This document shows positions 51,427-59,900 of a stretch of 64,000 nucleotides of DNA, one piece after another (position 1 is the stretch's first letter; every line of letters begins with the position of its first letter). The DNA lies in contig NZ_LRTV01000006.1 in assembly GCF_003408845.1 (NCBI RefSeq), positions 63,554-127,553 of the forward strand, read 5' to 3'. The translations under genes were made by a program, and so were the position numbers. The DNA comes from Gardnerella massiliensis. GTDB taxonomy: Bacteria > Actinomycetota > Actinomycetes > Actinomycetales > Bifidobacteriaceae. The notes beneath the pieces are model-generated. The model ran no database searches, had not been told where the DNA came from, and was given only the letters and a program-made list of their open reading frames with translations.

Positions 51427-52983
51427 ATGAGCGTCACAACACAAAGTGTCAGCACAGACAGTGCCCCGAAAAAAAGGAACCTGACAATTATTGAGTCCGC
51501 ATACGTGGCGGTCATGTTGTTTGGCATGTTCTTTGGCGCTGGAAACCTGATTTTCCCAGTATTTCTTGGAGCTAATGCAGGAACTAATTCTGCGCCTGCA
51601 GCGTTAGGTTTTATTGTTACTGGCGTCGGTTTGCCATTGCTTGGCGTTACAGCACTTGCAATGAGCCGCGCAAACGGTCTTTTTGAGCTTTCAAGCAAAG
51701 CTAGCAAAAAGTACGGCATGTTCTTCACTTGTGTGCTGTATTTAACAATTGGCCCGTTCTTTGCAATCCCACGCTGCGCAACAACTTCATACACTGTTGG
51801 TTTAGAGCGCGTTATTCCGCAAGATGGAAACGGTCAGCTTTACTTGTTCTTGTTCTCTGTAGTGTTCTTTGCGCTCGCATTCTTCTTTGCTATGAAGCCA
51901 AGCGGCATATTGACCTGGGTTGGTAAAGTTCTTACGCCAATCTTCCTTGTGTTCCTAGCGATTTTGGTATTTACAGCACTATTTTCTCCTGTAAGCGGAG
52001 CTTCTGCGGATGCTGCTCCTATGGGAAATTACGTTAATAAGTCATTCTTTACAGGATTCTTAGATGGCTACAACACAATGGATGCTTTAGCTAGCTTGGC
52101 ATTTGGAATTGTGGTTGTTAGCACCATTCGCCAGTTTGGTGTAAAAGATCCTAAAGATGTGGCAGTGAATACTGCTCGCTCTGGTTTCTTTAGCTGCTTG
52201 CTTATGGCAGTGATCTACGTTGCGATTGTTGTTGTTGGTGTGCGTAGCCGCGCAATGTTCCCACCTGCGGAAAACGGTGGCGTAACTTTGGCGCAAGTTG
52301 CACGCTATCATCTTGGAAATGTTGGCTTGTTTGTGCTTGCTGCAACTGTAACGCTTGCCTGCTTAAAGACTGCGGTTGGCTTAATCGTAAGTTGCTCGGA
52401 AACCTTCTCTAAGTTATTCCCTAAGGGCCCTAGCTATCGTGTTTGGGCTGTGTTGATTACGCTTGTTTCGTTTGGCCTTGCAAACTTTGGTTTGAGCGCA
52501 ATCATCGAATACGCGGTTCCAGTATTGATGTTCTTGTATCCGCTGTCAATCGTATTGATTCTTTTGGCTTTGTGTGGTCGACTTTTTGGTAATTCCAAGG
52601 TCGTGTACGCTTGGACACTTGGTTTTACTGGCATTGCAGCTGTATTTGACTTTTTGAATAGTTTGCCAACATCTTTGCGCAATGCATTACATATGAACGA
52701 TATGTTGATTGTTGCTCAAAACTGGTTGCCGTTCTCGGAATTTGGAATGGCTTGGGTTTGCCCTGCTGTTGTTGGATTTATTGTTGGCTATGTTCGCATG
52801 GTTTTATGTGACAACAAAGGTATGGAAGAAGTGGCTCGTGTAGCTGCTGGTCCGGATCTTGAAGGCAGCGTTGCTAGCGACGATGATTATTCTTCAAGCG
52901 ATGCTGACTTTGACGAGTCTGCTGACTTCGCTGCATCGGCTAAGTCTACTGCTGACGAACCTAATTTTAGTGAGCAATCCTAG
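51427..52983 (+). CDS. brnQ: branched-chain amino acid:cation symporter
   Basis: 518 residues with twelve hydrophobic helices; the opening AVMLFGMFFGAGNLIFPVFLG and the segment FGIVVVSTIRQFGVKDPKDVA are BrnQ signatures. Takes up Leu/Ile/Val with Na+ or H+. The C-terminal 60 residues are an acidic Ser/Asp-rich tail not usual in the family. AGGAGGTG is 6-7 nt before the ATG. Confidence 0.93.
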   Translation: MSVTTQSVSTDSAPKKRNLTIIESAYVAVMLFGMFFGAGNLIFPVFLGANAGTNSAPAALGFIVTGVGLPLLGVTALAMSRANGLFELSSKASKKYGMFFTCVLYLTIGPFFAIPRCATTSYTVGLERVIPQDGNGQLYLFLFSVVFFALAFFFAMKPSGILTWVGKVLTPIFLVFLAILVFTALFSPVSGASADAAPMGNYVNKSFFTGFLDGYNTMDALASLAFGIVVVSTIRQFGVKDPKDVAVNTARSGFFSCLLMAVIYVAIVVVGVRSRAMFPPAENGGVTLAQVARYHLGNVGLFVLAATVTLACLKTAVGLIVSCSETFSKLFPKGPSYRVWAVLITLVSFGLANFGLSAIIEYAVPVLMFLYPLSIVLILLALCGRLFGNSKVVYAWTLGFTGIAAVFDFLNSLPTSLRNALHMNDMLIVAQNWLPFSEFGMAWVCPAVVGFIVGYVRMVLCDNKGMEEVARVAAGPDLEGSVASDDDYSSSDADFDESADFAASAKSTADEPNFSEQS

Positions 52984-53027
52984 TAACTATTGGTATTGTG
53001 TAAAAGCGCATAATAGATGAAAAAAGT

Positions 53028-53054
53028 CAGTTGTCGACATTTTGTCGACAACTG
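53028..53054 (-). terminator. perfect 12-bp hairpin downstream of brnQ
   Basis: CAGTTGTCGACA (53028-53039), TTT loop, TGTCGACAACTG (53043-53054). The A run before it gives a T tract only on the minus strand, so it best fits a terminator for the convergent tautomerase gene, perhaps a second one. Confidence 0.55.
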
Positions 53055-53156
53055 AAACTTGCATCTTCGGATGGAAAAATATGAGACAGACGCAACTGAT
53101 ATGCAAGGAATTTTGCACATTATTCAATCAATACCATCTCCCAAAGCTAAACAATT

Positions 53157-53206
53157 AAAAACCAAAAGCCTACGGTACGTTTTCGCATGCTGTAGGCTTT
53201 TGGTTT
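53157..53206. terminator. strong bidirectional terminator
   Basis: AAACCAAAAGCCTAC (53158-53172) pairs with GTAGGCTTTTGGTTT (53192-53206) around a 19-nt loop; A and T tracts flank both sides. Lies between convergent brnQ and the tautomerase gene. Confidence 0.8.
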
Positions 53207-53266
53207 AGGCTATTTGATGGCGATTTATGCGACTTTCGACTTGCGACTAGAAGTTAGTTGTCTCGT

Positions 53267-53283
53267 GGGGACAAATTGTCCCC
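53267..53283. repeat. 17-bp perfect palindrome GGGGACAAATTGTCCCC
   Basis: Eight-base arms around one central A, 24 bp past the tautomerase stop. GC-rich arms in an AT-rich spacer look like a protein-binding site. Apart from this and the two hairpins, the 324-bp gap 52984-53307 shows nothing else. Confidence 0.5.
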
Positions 53284-53307
53284 AGCTAGAAGGCTTGCGA
53301 TTTGCGC

Positions 53308-53655
53308 TTAGAAATTACCGCCGTTCCAACCCCAGTCAGTGGTTGCGGTGTAACGAATATAAGTGCGATCCTGTGGAATCCCAAGCTCGCGCTCCAAAGC
53401 TGCCATAATCTGCTCAGTCAACTTTTCCCAAGCAGACCCAGGTACGCTGGAACCAAACACGTTCACCTCAACGTAAGCTGCAGGCTTGGAATTATCTCCT
53501 GCAAAATAAATCGGCATATTGTCCTCGAATGGGCACATAAGCCAATGCTCACTTTTGCCTGGAACTGCGCTAATTGCCTTGCCATAAGCAGCTTTTAACG
53601 CATCGCGCTGGGCAGGTGTTGTGCTTACAGAAACATGAGTATGAATAACTGGCAT
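53308..53655 (-). CDS. MIF-like tautomerase-superfamily protein
   Basis: 115 residues, the length of macrophage migration inhibitory factor. The catalytic N-terminal proline is Pro2 (MPVIHTHVS). SKPAAYVEVNVFG and the C-terminal RTYIRYTATTDWGWNGGNF align with the MIF active-site and tail (Y-x-N-Y and W-N-N-S-T-F region). MIF proteins tautomerise phenylpyruvate and, in animals, signal to immune cells. It lacks a signal peptide. AAGGGAG precedes the ATG. Confidence 0.82.
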   Translation of the reverse strand: MPVIHTHVSVSTTPAQRDALKAAYGKAISAVPGKSEHWLMCPFEDNMPIYFAGDNSKPAAYVEVNVFGSSVPGSAWEKLTEQIMAALERELGIPQDRTYIRYTATTDWGWNGGNF

Positions 53656-53752
53656 AATTGCTCCCTTGCTAAATTTAGTAAGCTTTATTACTCCACAATA
53701 TTACTTCACGGTTATATGTTAATTGTTAGCCGTCGCGTGTTTAATGGAATGT

Positions 53753-54262
53753 ATGAAAAAGCTTATTGAACAGGTTGTTAAATTCGGTATTGTAGGCATT
53801 ATTGCTCTTATTATTGATGTTGCGCTGCTGAATTTGTTGCTTCTTGTGCACTTAAATAACGTGGTTGCTGGCACTATTTCGTTTATTATTTCGCTTATTT
53901 TTAACTATATTGCCAGCATGAAATACGTGTTTAAGCACCGCGAAGATATGGCTCGTTGGCTGGAATTGCTGATTTTTGTTATTTCCGCGGTTATTGGCTT
54001 GCTTATTAACGATGCGATTATTTGGGCTAGTACGCTTGGAATGGCACAAACTTTGCGTGGTACTGCGATTTACGTGCTTCGTACAAATATTGGCAAGCTT
54101 ATTGCAACAGTCGTTGTGGCAGTGTGGAATTTTGTTATTAGAAAGTGGCTTTTAGACGACACGAAATCGCAAAAACCTGGTTATGATGCTGCTAAAGACA
54201 ATACTTTTGCTCACAAATTGGGTGAGTGGTCATTAAATCATACGCCAAAAGGTTGGAAGTAA
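53753..54262 (+). CDS. GtrA-family membrane protein
   Basis: 169 residues from ATG 53753 (ATG 53744 is possible). Four membrane helices with the GtrA opening KKLIEQVVKFGIVGIIALIIDVALLNLL and NYIASMKYVFKHR. GtrA-like proteins help flip or transfer lipid-linked sugars for surface polysaccharides. No ribosome site; TTTAAT lies 7 nt before the ATG. Confidence 0.87.
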   Translation: MKKLIEQVVKFGIVGIIALIIDVALLNLLLLVHLNNVVAGTISFIISLIFNYIASMKYVFKHREDMARWLELLIFVISAVIGLLINDAIIWASTLGMAQTLRGTAIYVLRTNIGKLIATVVVAVWNFVIRKWLLDDTKSQKPGYDAAKDNTFAHKLGEWSLNHTPKGWK

Positions 54263-54325
54263 GTTCGCAAAGTAAGTTCGCAATTAGATTTGTAATTAAT
54301 GCGGAAGTAAAAGTAGGAGTTAGTA

Positions 54326-55066
54326 ATGCCGGCTACAACAATTCATTTTGTACGTCACGGAGAAGTAGATAATCCGAATCATGTGCTGTACGAGCGGCTG
54401 CCGGGATTCCATCTTTCTGCGCGAGGCGTGCGAATGGCGAAAGCTACGGCGCAATATATTGCCACGGTTCCGCAAATGCGAGGAATTAGCGCAATCTACT
54501 CTTCTCCGCTTGATCGCACTCGCGAAACAGCACGCGAAATCGAGAATGCTTTGCGCGCTATTCCCGATTCTTGCTATGTAAAAGCGCATTGTGGTGAGGA
54601 TCCTGCGCAATCTTCTGTAAAATCTTCTTCGCAATCTTTTGCGCAATCTCCGGTGCAATCTCGAGAAAGCGACATTATTTTAGATAAGCGTTTGATTGAA
54701 GCTGGAAATAATTTTCGCGGAAAACGTATTGGCTACGGTGAAGGCGCGCTTTGGAAGAATAATAATTGGAAACTTGTAACAAATTTGTGGAAGCCAAGTT
54801 GGGGAGAAAGCTACAGAAGTATTGCTACTCGCGTTGGCGATTTTGCGCGCGAGCAAGTTCGCAAGCATCCAGGCGAGCAGATTGTAGCAGTAACGCACGA
54901 GTCGCCAATTTGGTCTTATCGCCATTTGTTGGAAACAGGTCATGCTGAGCACAATATGTTACTTCGTCACACGGCATTAGCTTCAATTACTTCTATTACT
55001 TATGATTGCAAAACTTTGCGTGTGCTTTCTATAACGTATGTCGATCCGGCTGCAGGTGTGCAATAA
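54326..55066 (+). CDS. histidine phosphatase (phosphoglycerate-mutase-like)
   Basis: 246 residues. The catalytic RHG motif is in HFVRHGEVDNP (His10), with SSPLDRTRETAREI and VAVTHESPIWSYRHLL completing the family pattern. A Ser/Gln-rich insertion (about 98-113) is encoded by small repeats. GGAG is about 8 nt upstream. Substrate unknown: phosphoglycerate or another phosphoester. Followed by the unknown gene at 55142. Confidence 0.85.
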   Translation: MPATTIHFVRHGEVDNPNHVLYERLPGFHLSARGVRMAKATAQYIATVPQMRGISAIYSSPLDRTRETAREIENALRAIPDSCYVKAHCGEDPAQSSVKSSSQSFAQSPVQSRESDIILDKRLIEAGNNFRGKRIGYGEGALWKNNNWKLVTNLWKPSWGESYRSIATRVGDFAREQVRKHPGEQIVAVTHESPIWSYRHLLETGHAEHNMLLRHTALASITSITYDCKTLRVLSITYVDPAAGVQ

Positions 55067-55141
55067 GTTGTGTAGTAGATTGTGTAATAGATTGTAGTAA
55101 GTTGTAATAAGTTGTGAAAAATGCAAAGGAGCGTTTGTGTG

Positions 55142-56065
55142 ATGCAAGCAAGTGAAGATACTAAATGCGAACAAGTTTTAGGTGAGGCTGCTCAATCTGC
55201 GGCAAGTTTAATAACGTTATGGCCCCTTACGGAAGCTCGCCATCTCGATAACGACGCAAAATATGCGGAGAATCTGGAAGTTCGCTCGATGCGAGCAATA
55301 GCACGTATTCTCACGAATCTTGACGTTACTGTGCCGGATGCTGAATTCGTGTACGAAGGCGCGGACGAAATTCCGGGACGTCCGCAGGAAATTGTTGACG
55401 CACTACTTGTGGCTGCGGACGCTTACGATGAAATGGAATCCTGCTACGATCCTAATTATGAGGAAGCGGAAGAAGAAATATTAGAAAACAAGGGTTCTAG
55501 CGCCGATTTCGTTTTTAATAATCTTGTATCTCACGTTGCGGAAGATGTTGACGTAATCAATAGTGTTGCAACTACGTTAGGTGTAGAAGGCAACTTGAGC
55601 ACTGAAGCTTTACAAGACGCTATAGAACACGCAAAAAAGCAATCATTTGAATATAAAGAATCTGTGGAATCGCAAAAAATTATGTTTATTTTGTGTATTC
55701 TTAATAATTTAATTGCAAAAACCGGCAATATTCGCGAAACTTTACCTATTTTCTTATATATCAACGAAGTGTGCGAATGCGTTGGTGTGCCGCGAATGAT
55801 GTTCAAAGATTCTCAGTGGCGTGAGCTTGTTGATTGCGTGCGCAAGAACGATACTGTTGACAGCAACGATATAAGTGCGTTGATTGCGTTTGCCGCTCCG
55901 CTGTTAATTAGTGAGTGGCAAAAGCATCGTGAGGATGTGCTTTGGGATCCGGAAGAGGCTAAAAAGCTCGCAAAAGAAGAAGATGATCGAAAGTCTCGCG
56001 AAGCGTTGGCGGCAAAGTTTGCGCATGTAGAAGGAAATAAGGAAGCTACGCAGGCTCTTGACTAG
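55142..56065 (+). CDS. acidic cytosolic protein of unknown function
   Basis: 307 residues from ATG 55142 with AAAGGAG about 11 nt upstream (GTG 55139 is also possible). No signal peptide or membrane helix; highly acidic and helical, with a Glu-rich stretch near residues 105-115 and a Lys/Glu-rich C-terminus. No family recognised. It lies between a histidine phosphatase and gltX in the same direction, 36 bp before the gltX start. Confidence 0.7.
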   Translation: MQASEDTKCEQVLGEAAQSAASLITLWPLTEARHLDNDAKYAENLEVRSMRAIARILTNLDVTVPDAEFVYEGADEIPGRPQEIVDALLVAADAYDEMESCYDPNYEEAEEEILENKGSSADFVFNNLVSHVAEDVDVINSVATTLGVEGNLSTEALQDAIEHAKKQSFEYKESVESQKIMFILCILNNLIAKTGNIRETLPIFLYINEVCECVGVPRMMFKDSQWRELVDCVRKNDTVDSNDISALIAFAAPLLISEWQKHREDVLWDPEEAKKLAKEEDDRKSREALAAKFAHVEGNKEATQALD

Positions 56066-56101
56066 GCGGGCACGTCCGTAACGCGCGGCACAATGGAACC
56101 T

Positions 56102-57655
56102 ATGACTGATACAGAGGAAACTCAAAACGCTGCGCAAGTTGCAGCAAAATCCGAAAAGCCGCAAATGCCTGAGCATGTTCGCGTGCGTTTTTGCCCTTCG
56201 CCAACCGGTACACCTCACGTAGGTATGGTTCGTACCGCATTGTTTAACTGGGCTGAGGCTCGCCATACGCACGGTAAGTTGTTGTTCCGTATTGAGGATA
56301 CCGACAATGAGCGCGATAGCGAGGAAAGCTACCAGCAGATTATTGAGGCTCTTCGCTGGCTCAATATTGACTGGGATGAGGGTATTGACGTTGGTGGAGA
56401 TAATGGCCCGTACCGCCAGTCCCAGCGCATGGAGATTTATAAAGACGTAGCACAAAAGCTTTTCGAGGCTGGTTATGCTTACGAATCCTTCTCTACTCCT
56501 GAAGAAATTAAAGAGCGTAACGTTGCTGCAGGTCGTCCTGCTGAGTTTGGTTACGATGGTTACGATCGCAATCTTACAGAAGAACAGAAGCAAGCTTTCC
56601 GTGCGGAAGGTCGTAAGCCTGCGCTTCGTTTGAAGATGCCAGATGAAGACATTACTTTTAACGATTTAATTCGTGGCGAGATTACGTTTAAGGCTGGTAC
56701 GGTTCCAGATTACGTGATTGTGCGTCCGAATGGCGACCCGCTTTACACGCTTACGAATCCTGTTGACGATGCGTTGATGGATGTGAACGTTGTTTTGCGT
56801 GGTGAGGATATTTTGAGCTCTACGCCTCGCCAGATTGTGCTGTACCGTTACCTTATGGAAATGGGTATTGCTAAGGAAACTCCGCTTTATGGTCACATGC
56901 CTTACGTTATGGGCGAAGGTAAGAAGAAGCTTTCTAAGAGAGACCCTGAGTCCAATTTGTTCTTGCATAGGGATAACGGCTTTATTCCAGAAGGCTTGCT
57001 GAACTACTTGGCTTTGCTTGGTTGGTCGATTGCGCCTGATCGTGACGTGTTCACTATGGACGAGATGATTCAAAAGTTCGATGTGCGCGACGTGAAGGCA
57101 AACCCTGCACACTTTGACTTGGATAAAGCAATTTCGATTAACGCTGAGCATATTCGCATGCTTGAGCCTCAAGATTTCTTGAACCGTTCTGTGCCTTATT
57201 TGCATAAGGATGGCGTAGTTAGCGCAGATTCTTGGGATATGCTTACTGACCGCGAGCGCGAAGTGCTCACCGCTGCTGCTCCTCTTGTGCAGCCTCGCGT
57301 GCGTTTGCTTGGTGAGGTTGCCGGCATGGTTGGAAGCCTTCTTAGCGAAGATGGTTACATTGAGCCAGATGATGACGCTCGTAAGCAGTTGAAGGAATCC
57401 GCTAGCGCTGTTCTCGATGCTGCAATTGCTGCTTTGCAGGGTGTTGATGAGTCTGATTGGCATACTGACGCTTTGCATGATTTGCTTAACAAGAAGCTTG
57501 TTGAGGAAGCTGGTTACAAGCCGCGCTTGGCGTTTGGTCCTGTGCGAGTGGCGCTTTCCGGCCGTCGCGTTTCGCCTCCACTGTTTGAGTCCATGGAAAT
57601 CGTGGGCAAAGACGTGACTTTGGCGCGTTTGGCTGGCTTGCGCGAGCATTTGTAA
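56102..57655 (+). CDS. gltX: glutamyl-tRNA synthetase
   Basis: 517 residues from ATG 56102 (ATG 56093 possible). Class I synthetase with HIGH-type [22 protein letters not shown] and KMSKS-type [10 protein letters not shown], discriminating GluRS domain and C-terminal anticodon-binding region. CACAAT is 7 nt before the ATG and no Shine-Dalgarno is visible. A tRNA-Glu gene lies 180 bp downstream. Confidence 0.95.
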   Translation: MTDTEETQNAAQVAAKSEKPQMPEHVRVRFCPSPTGTPHVGMVRTALFNWAEARHTHGKLLFRIEDTDNERDSEESYQQIIEALRWLNIDWDEGIDVGGDNGPYRQSQRMEIYKDVAQKLFEAGYAYESFSTPEEIKERNVAAGRPAEFGYDGYDRNLTEEQKQAFRAEGRKPALRLKMPDEDITFNDLIRGEITFKAGTVPDYVIVRPNGDPLYTLTNPVDDALMDVNVVLRGEDILSSTPRQIVLYRYLMEMGIAKETPLYGHMPYVMGEGKKKLSKRDPESNLFLHRDNGFIPEGLLNYLALLGWSIAPDRDVFTMDEMIQKFDVRDVKANPAHFDLDKAISINAEHIRMLEPQDFLNRSVPYLHKDGVVSADSWDMLTDREREVLTAAAPLVQPRVRLLGEVAGMVGSLLSEDGYIEPDDDARKQLKESASAVLDAAIAALQGVDESDWHTDALHDLLNKKLVEEAGYKPRLAFGPVRVALSGRRVSPPLFESMEIVGKDVTLARLAGLREHL

Positions 57656-57693
57656 ATTGCAAATAGCTTGTAAGCACAAATAAGATTTGAATA

Positions 57694-57733
57694 AGTCGGG
57701 AATGTGACGTTATTGCTGCATTCCTGGCTTTTT
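57694..57733 (+). terminator. terminator after gltX
   Basis: AGTCGGGAATG (57694-57704) pairs with CATTCCTGGCT (57719-57729, two wobbles), followed by TTTTT. Confidence 0.75.
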
Positions 57734-57834
57734 AATATGCTTATTCTCTCTAGTTCGACACGCCGCGGTTGCGTGTTGTGCTGTTATGTTGTAAAGTCGT
57801 CATTTGTTGCGTCAAGAGCGTAGCAATAAATGAA

Positions 57835-57907
57835 GCCCCCGTCGTCTAGCGGTCTAGGACTACGCCCTCTCACGGCGCCAACACCGGTTCAAATCCGGTC
57901 GGGGGTA
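57835..57907 (+). tRNA. tRNA-Glu (anticodon CTC)
   Basis: 73-nt cloverleaf: acceptor GCCCCCG/CGGGGGT, anticodon loop CTCTCAC with CTC at 57869-57871, T arm ACCGGTTCAAATCCGGT, discriminator A. CCA is not encoded. Confidence 0.95.
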
Positions 57908-57948
57908 CGAAAGACGGAACGGTTCCAAGAGCCGCGAAGCCTGCCAAT

Positions 57949-58020
57949 TGGGGTATGGTGTAATTGGCAACACAGGTGATTCTGGTTCATCCATTCTTGG
58001 TTCGAGTCCAGGTACCCCAG
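57949..58020 (+). tRNA. tRNA-Gln (anticodon CTG)
   Basis: 72-nt cloverleaf: acceptor TGGGGTA/TACCCCA, anticodon stem GGTGA/TCATC, anticodon CTG at 57982-57984, T arm with GGTTCGAGTCC, discriminator G. CCA not encoded. Co-transcribed with tRNA-Glu 42 bp upstream. Confidence 0.95.
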
Positions 58021-58025
58021 CGAAT

Positions 58026-58051
58026 AGCTCTCGTAGTGCGAGGGCTTTTTT
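58026..58051 (+). terminator. terminator of the tRNA operon
   Basis: AGCTCTCG (58026-58033) pairs with CGAGGGCT (58039-58046), followed by TTTTT; it begins 6 bp after tRNA-Gln. Confidence 0.85.
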
Positions 58052-58128
58052 GTTATCTAACTACTTCTGAAATCCTGCCCTATAGCTCGCTTACCCGTAT
58101 ATCCCGTATATCCCGGCTTAAAATCAAA

Positions 58129-58151
58129 AACCCCGGTGCTTGACCGGGGTT
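58129..58151. terminator. GC hairpin, minus-strand terminator-like
   Basis: AACCCCGG (58129-58136), loop TGCTTGA, CCGGGGTT (58144-58151). The A-rich stretch before it would be a T tract on the minus strand, yet no minus-strand gene is evident here. The region 58152-58421 otherwise shows no gene. Confidence 0.45.
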
Positions 58152-58421
58152 AGAGAAAGAAGAGAAGAAGAGAGGTTCAATTATAAAATTCACTCGAACT
58201 ATTGCGTGTAGTTCGTATTCCTTTTGATGTATCTATAATAGGCATAGCTTGCTGAGTGCAGTAATGCGATTGGCTGAAAGTTTCCTGTGAATTACGTATT
58301 ATGTTGCTGAAATTGCCCAATATTTAGTATCGTCCATCTTATATCTTCCGTTTTTTGCATAATTTGTGGGTAGTCTGCAAAGATTGTGTGCGTCGTGGCA
58401 TATCTGCCGTATGCTTGAAGT

Positions 58422-59768
58422 ATGACAGATTCTGCACAATCGGAAGTTGCGACGCCTGCTGCGCTTCCTGTATCAATTTCAGCGCGTTTGGGGCTTCTAC
58501 AATTCCATCTTTCTGGGAAGTTTCGCGTACTGCAGTTTGCGGACGTGCAGGATGTTCCGAATGTTTCGTCAGATACCATTCGCTTAATTGAGTCTGCTTG
58601 TGATGCTGTACGTCCGGATATTGTGGTGTTTACGGGAAATCAGATTGCTGGATACGAGAAAGTATTTGCTAAAACTTTTCGTCGCCGTCGTTGGCAGGAA
58701 TCTACTGAGCTTTCTCAATCCGATAGGCAGCAGCTATTAGAAAAAGTACGAAGTGGTATTGCTCGCCTTGTAAATCCTTTAGAAAAGCGGCGTATTCCGT
58801 GGGTGGTAACGTATGGGAACCACGATTTTCAGTGTGGTTTAAGTAATGCGGAATTAGACGCTTTGTATCAAGAGTTTCCGTGTTGTATGAATCGCAGTGC
58901 TCAAGTTGCGCGATCTGAAAACACTGCGCAATTTGGCGACGTTGCGCGATCTGGTAACGTTGCGAAATCTATTAGCGCTATGCAATCTACAAAGTGTGTG
59001 CTTCCTCATCAACTTATATTTCCTTGTGAGCCAGGTACTTTTGCGCTTCCTGTTAGGGACGAAAAACAAGAAAATGTTGTTTTTTCAATAGTTTTGCTTG
59101 ATTCAGGGGATTATTCTCAGGCTGGAGGTTACGGTAAGCCTTCTCGTGAAGCTCTTGATTTTGTGGCTGATTTACCTACTTTTTTGCCGCCACGCCTTTG
59201 CGTTTTTCAGCATTTTCCGCTTCCTCAATACTATCGTTTGTTGCGTGAGGTTCCGCAAGAGTGTGCGGCAAGGCAACGTGCAATTGAGGGATATCGCACT
59301 TTTGCGGGGCATTATTATACGCTTGATAATCAGCGTGTGCTCCCAGATGGTTATTTGGGTGAGGGTGTGAGTTGCCCTGATGAGGACGTTGGCGAGTTTG
59401 ACATATTGGCTCAGTCGGGCGCTTTTGTGGTTGTTGCAGGGCACGATCATCGTAATGCTTTCGCAGGTAGAGAACCGGAGCATAACATGCTACTGATATC
59501 TACTCCTACTTGTGGTTTCGGATCGTATGGTCCAGAGCCTTCAAAGCGTGGTGTTCGTTTGCTTGAATTTGACATTCGTCATCCGTTTGAGCCTCGTACG
59601 CAAATGCTTGAGTTTGGTGAGATTGTTGGTAAGCCTTCGTCAAAGAAGGCGTATACTTATGGTTTAACTGCTGAGTCTGAGCATGATTTGCCGGCGGTTA
59701 ATTTATTGCGTAAGCCGTCGTTATTTGCTCGCCTGTTGCGTCGTTGGAGGAATCGTTCTGCGCGTTAG
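58422..59768 (+). CDS. metallophosphoesterase (calcineurin-like)
   Basis: 448 residues. Metal-ligand motifs are QFADVQD (replacing D-x-H), VVFTGNQI (replacing GDx2), YGNHDFQ (GNHD intact) and VVAGHDHRNAF (GHxH), so the first two are altered. A low-complexity insertion near residues 160-185 has SENTAQFGDVARSGNVA-type repeats. The substrate is unknown. TATGCT is 6 nt before the ATG and no ribosome site is present. A GNQ in place of GDx is unusual. Confidence 0.82.
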   Translation: MTDSAQSEVATPAALPVSISARLGLLQFHLSGKFRVLQFADVQDVPNVSSDTIRLIESACDAVRPDIVVFTGNQIAGYEKVFAKTFRRRRWQESTELSQSDRQQLLEKVRSGIARLVNPLEKRRIPWVVTYGNHDFQCGLSNAELDALYQEFPCCMNRSAQVARSENTAQFGDVARSGNVAKSISAMQSTKCVLPHQLIFPCEPGTFALPVRDEKQENVVFSIVLLDSGDYSQAGGYGKPSREALDFVADLPTFLPPRLCVFQHFPLPQYYRLLREVPQECAARQRAIEGYRTFAGHYYTLDNQRVLPDGYLGEGVSCPDEDVGEFDILAQSGAFVVVAGHDHRNAFAGREPEHNMLLISTPTCGFGSYGPEPSKRGVRLLEFDIRHPFEPRTQMLEFGEIVGKPSSKKAYTYGLTAESEHDLPAVNLLRKPSLFARLLRRWRNRSAR

Positions 59769-59857
59769 AGTGGCGTAATTTTTTCTGATTTGCTCTGATT
59801 TGCGTGCTATGTGTTTTATTTGTTGGGTTGCCTTGTGCGCGTTGGGGGGCGTGCCGG

Positions 59858-59863
59858 TATGAT
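59858..59863 (+). promoter_or_regulatory. putative -10 element of murA
   Basis: TATGAT preceded by TGCCGG, a plausible -10 about 38 bp before the GTG start of murA. This argues against the upstream in-frame ATG at 59859. Confidence 0.4.
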
Positions 59864-59900
59864 AGTGAATAGTTTTGAGGCGCGAACGAAAGAGGTAATT

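Noticed and set aside
56666..57679. 337-residue frame antisense to gltX
   Set aside because: Shadow of codon bias; the sense strand has the complete GluRS motifs.
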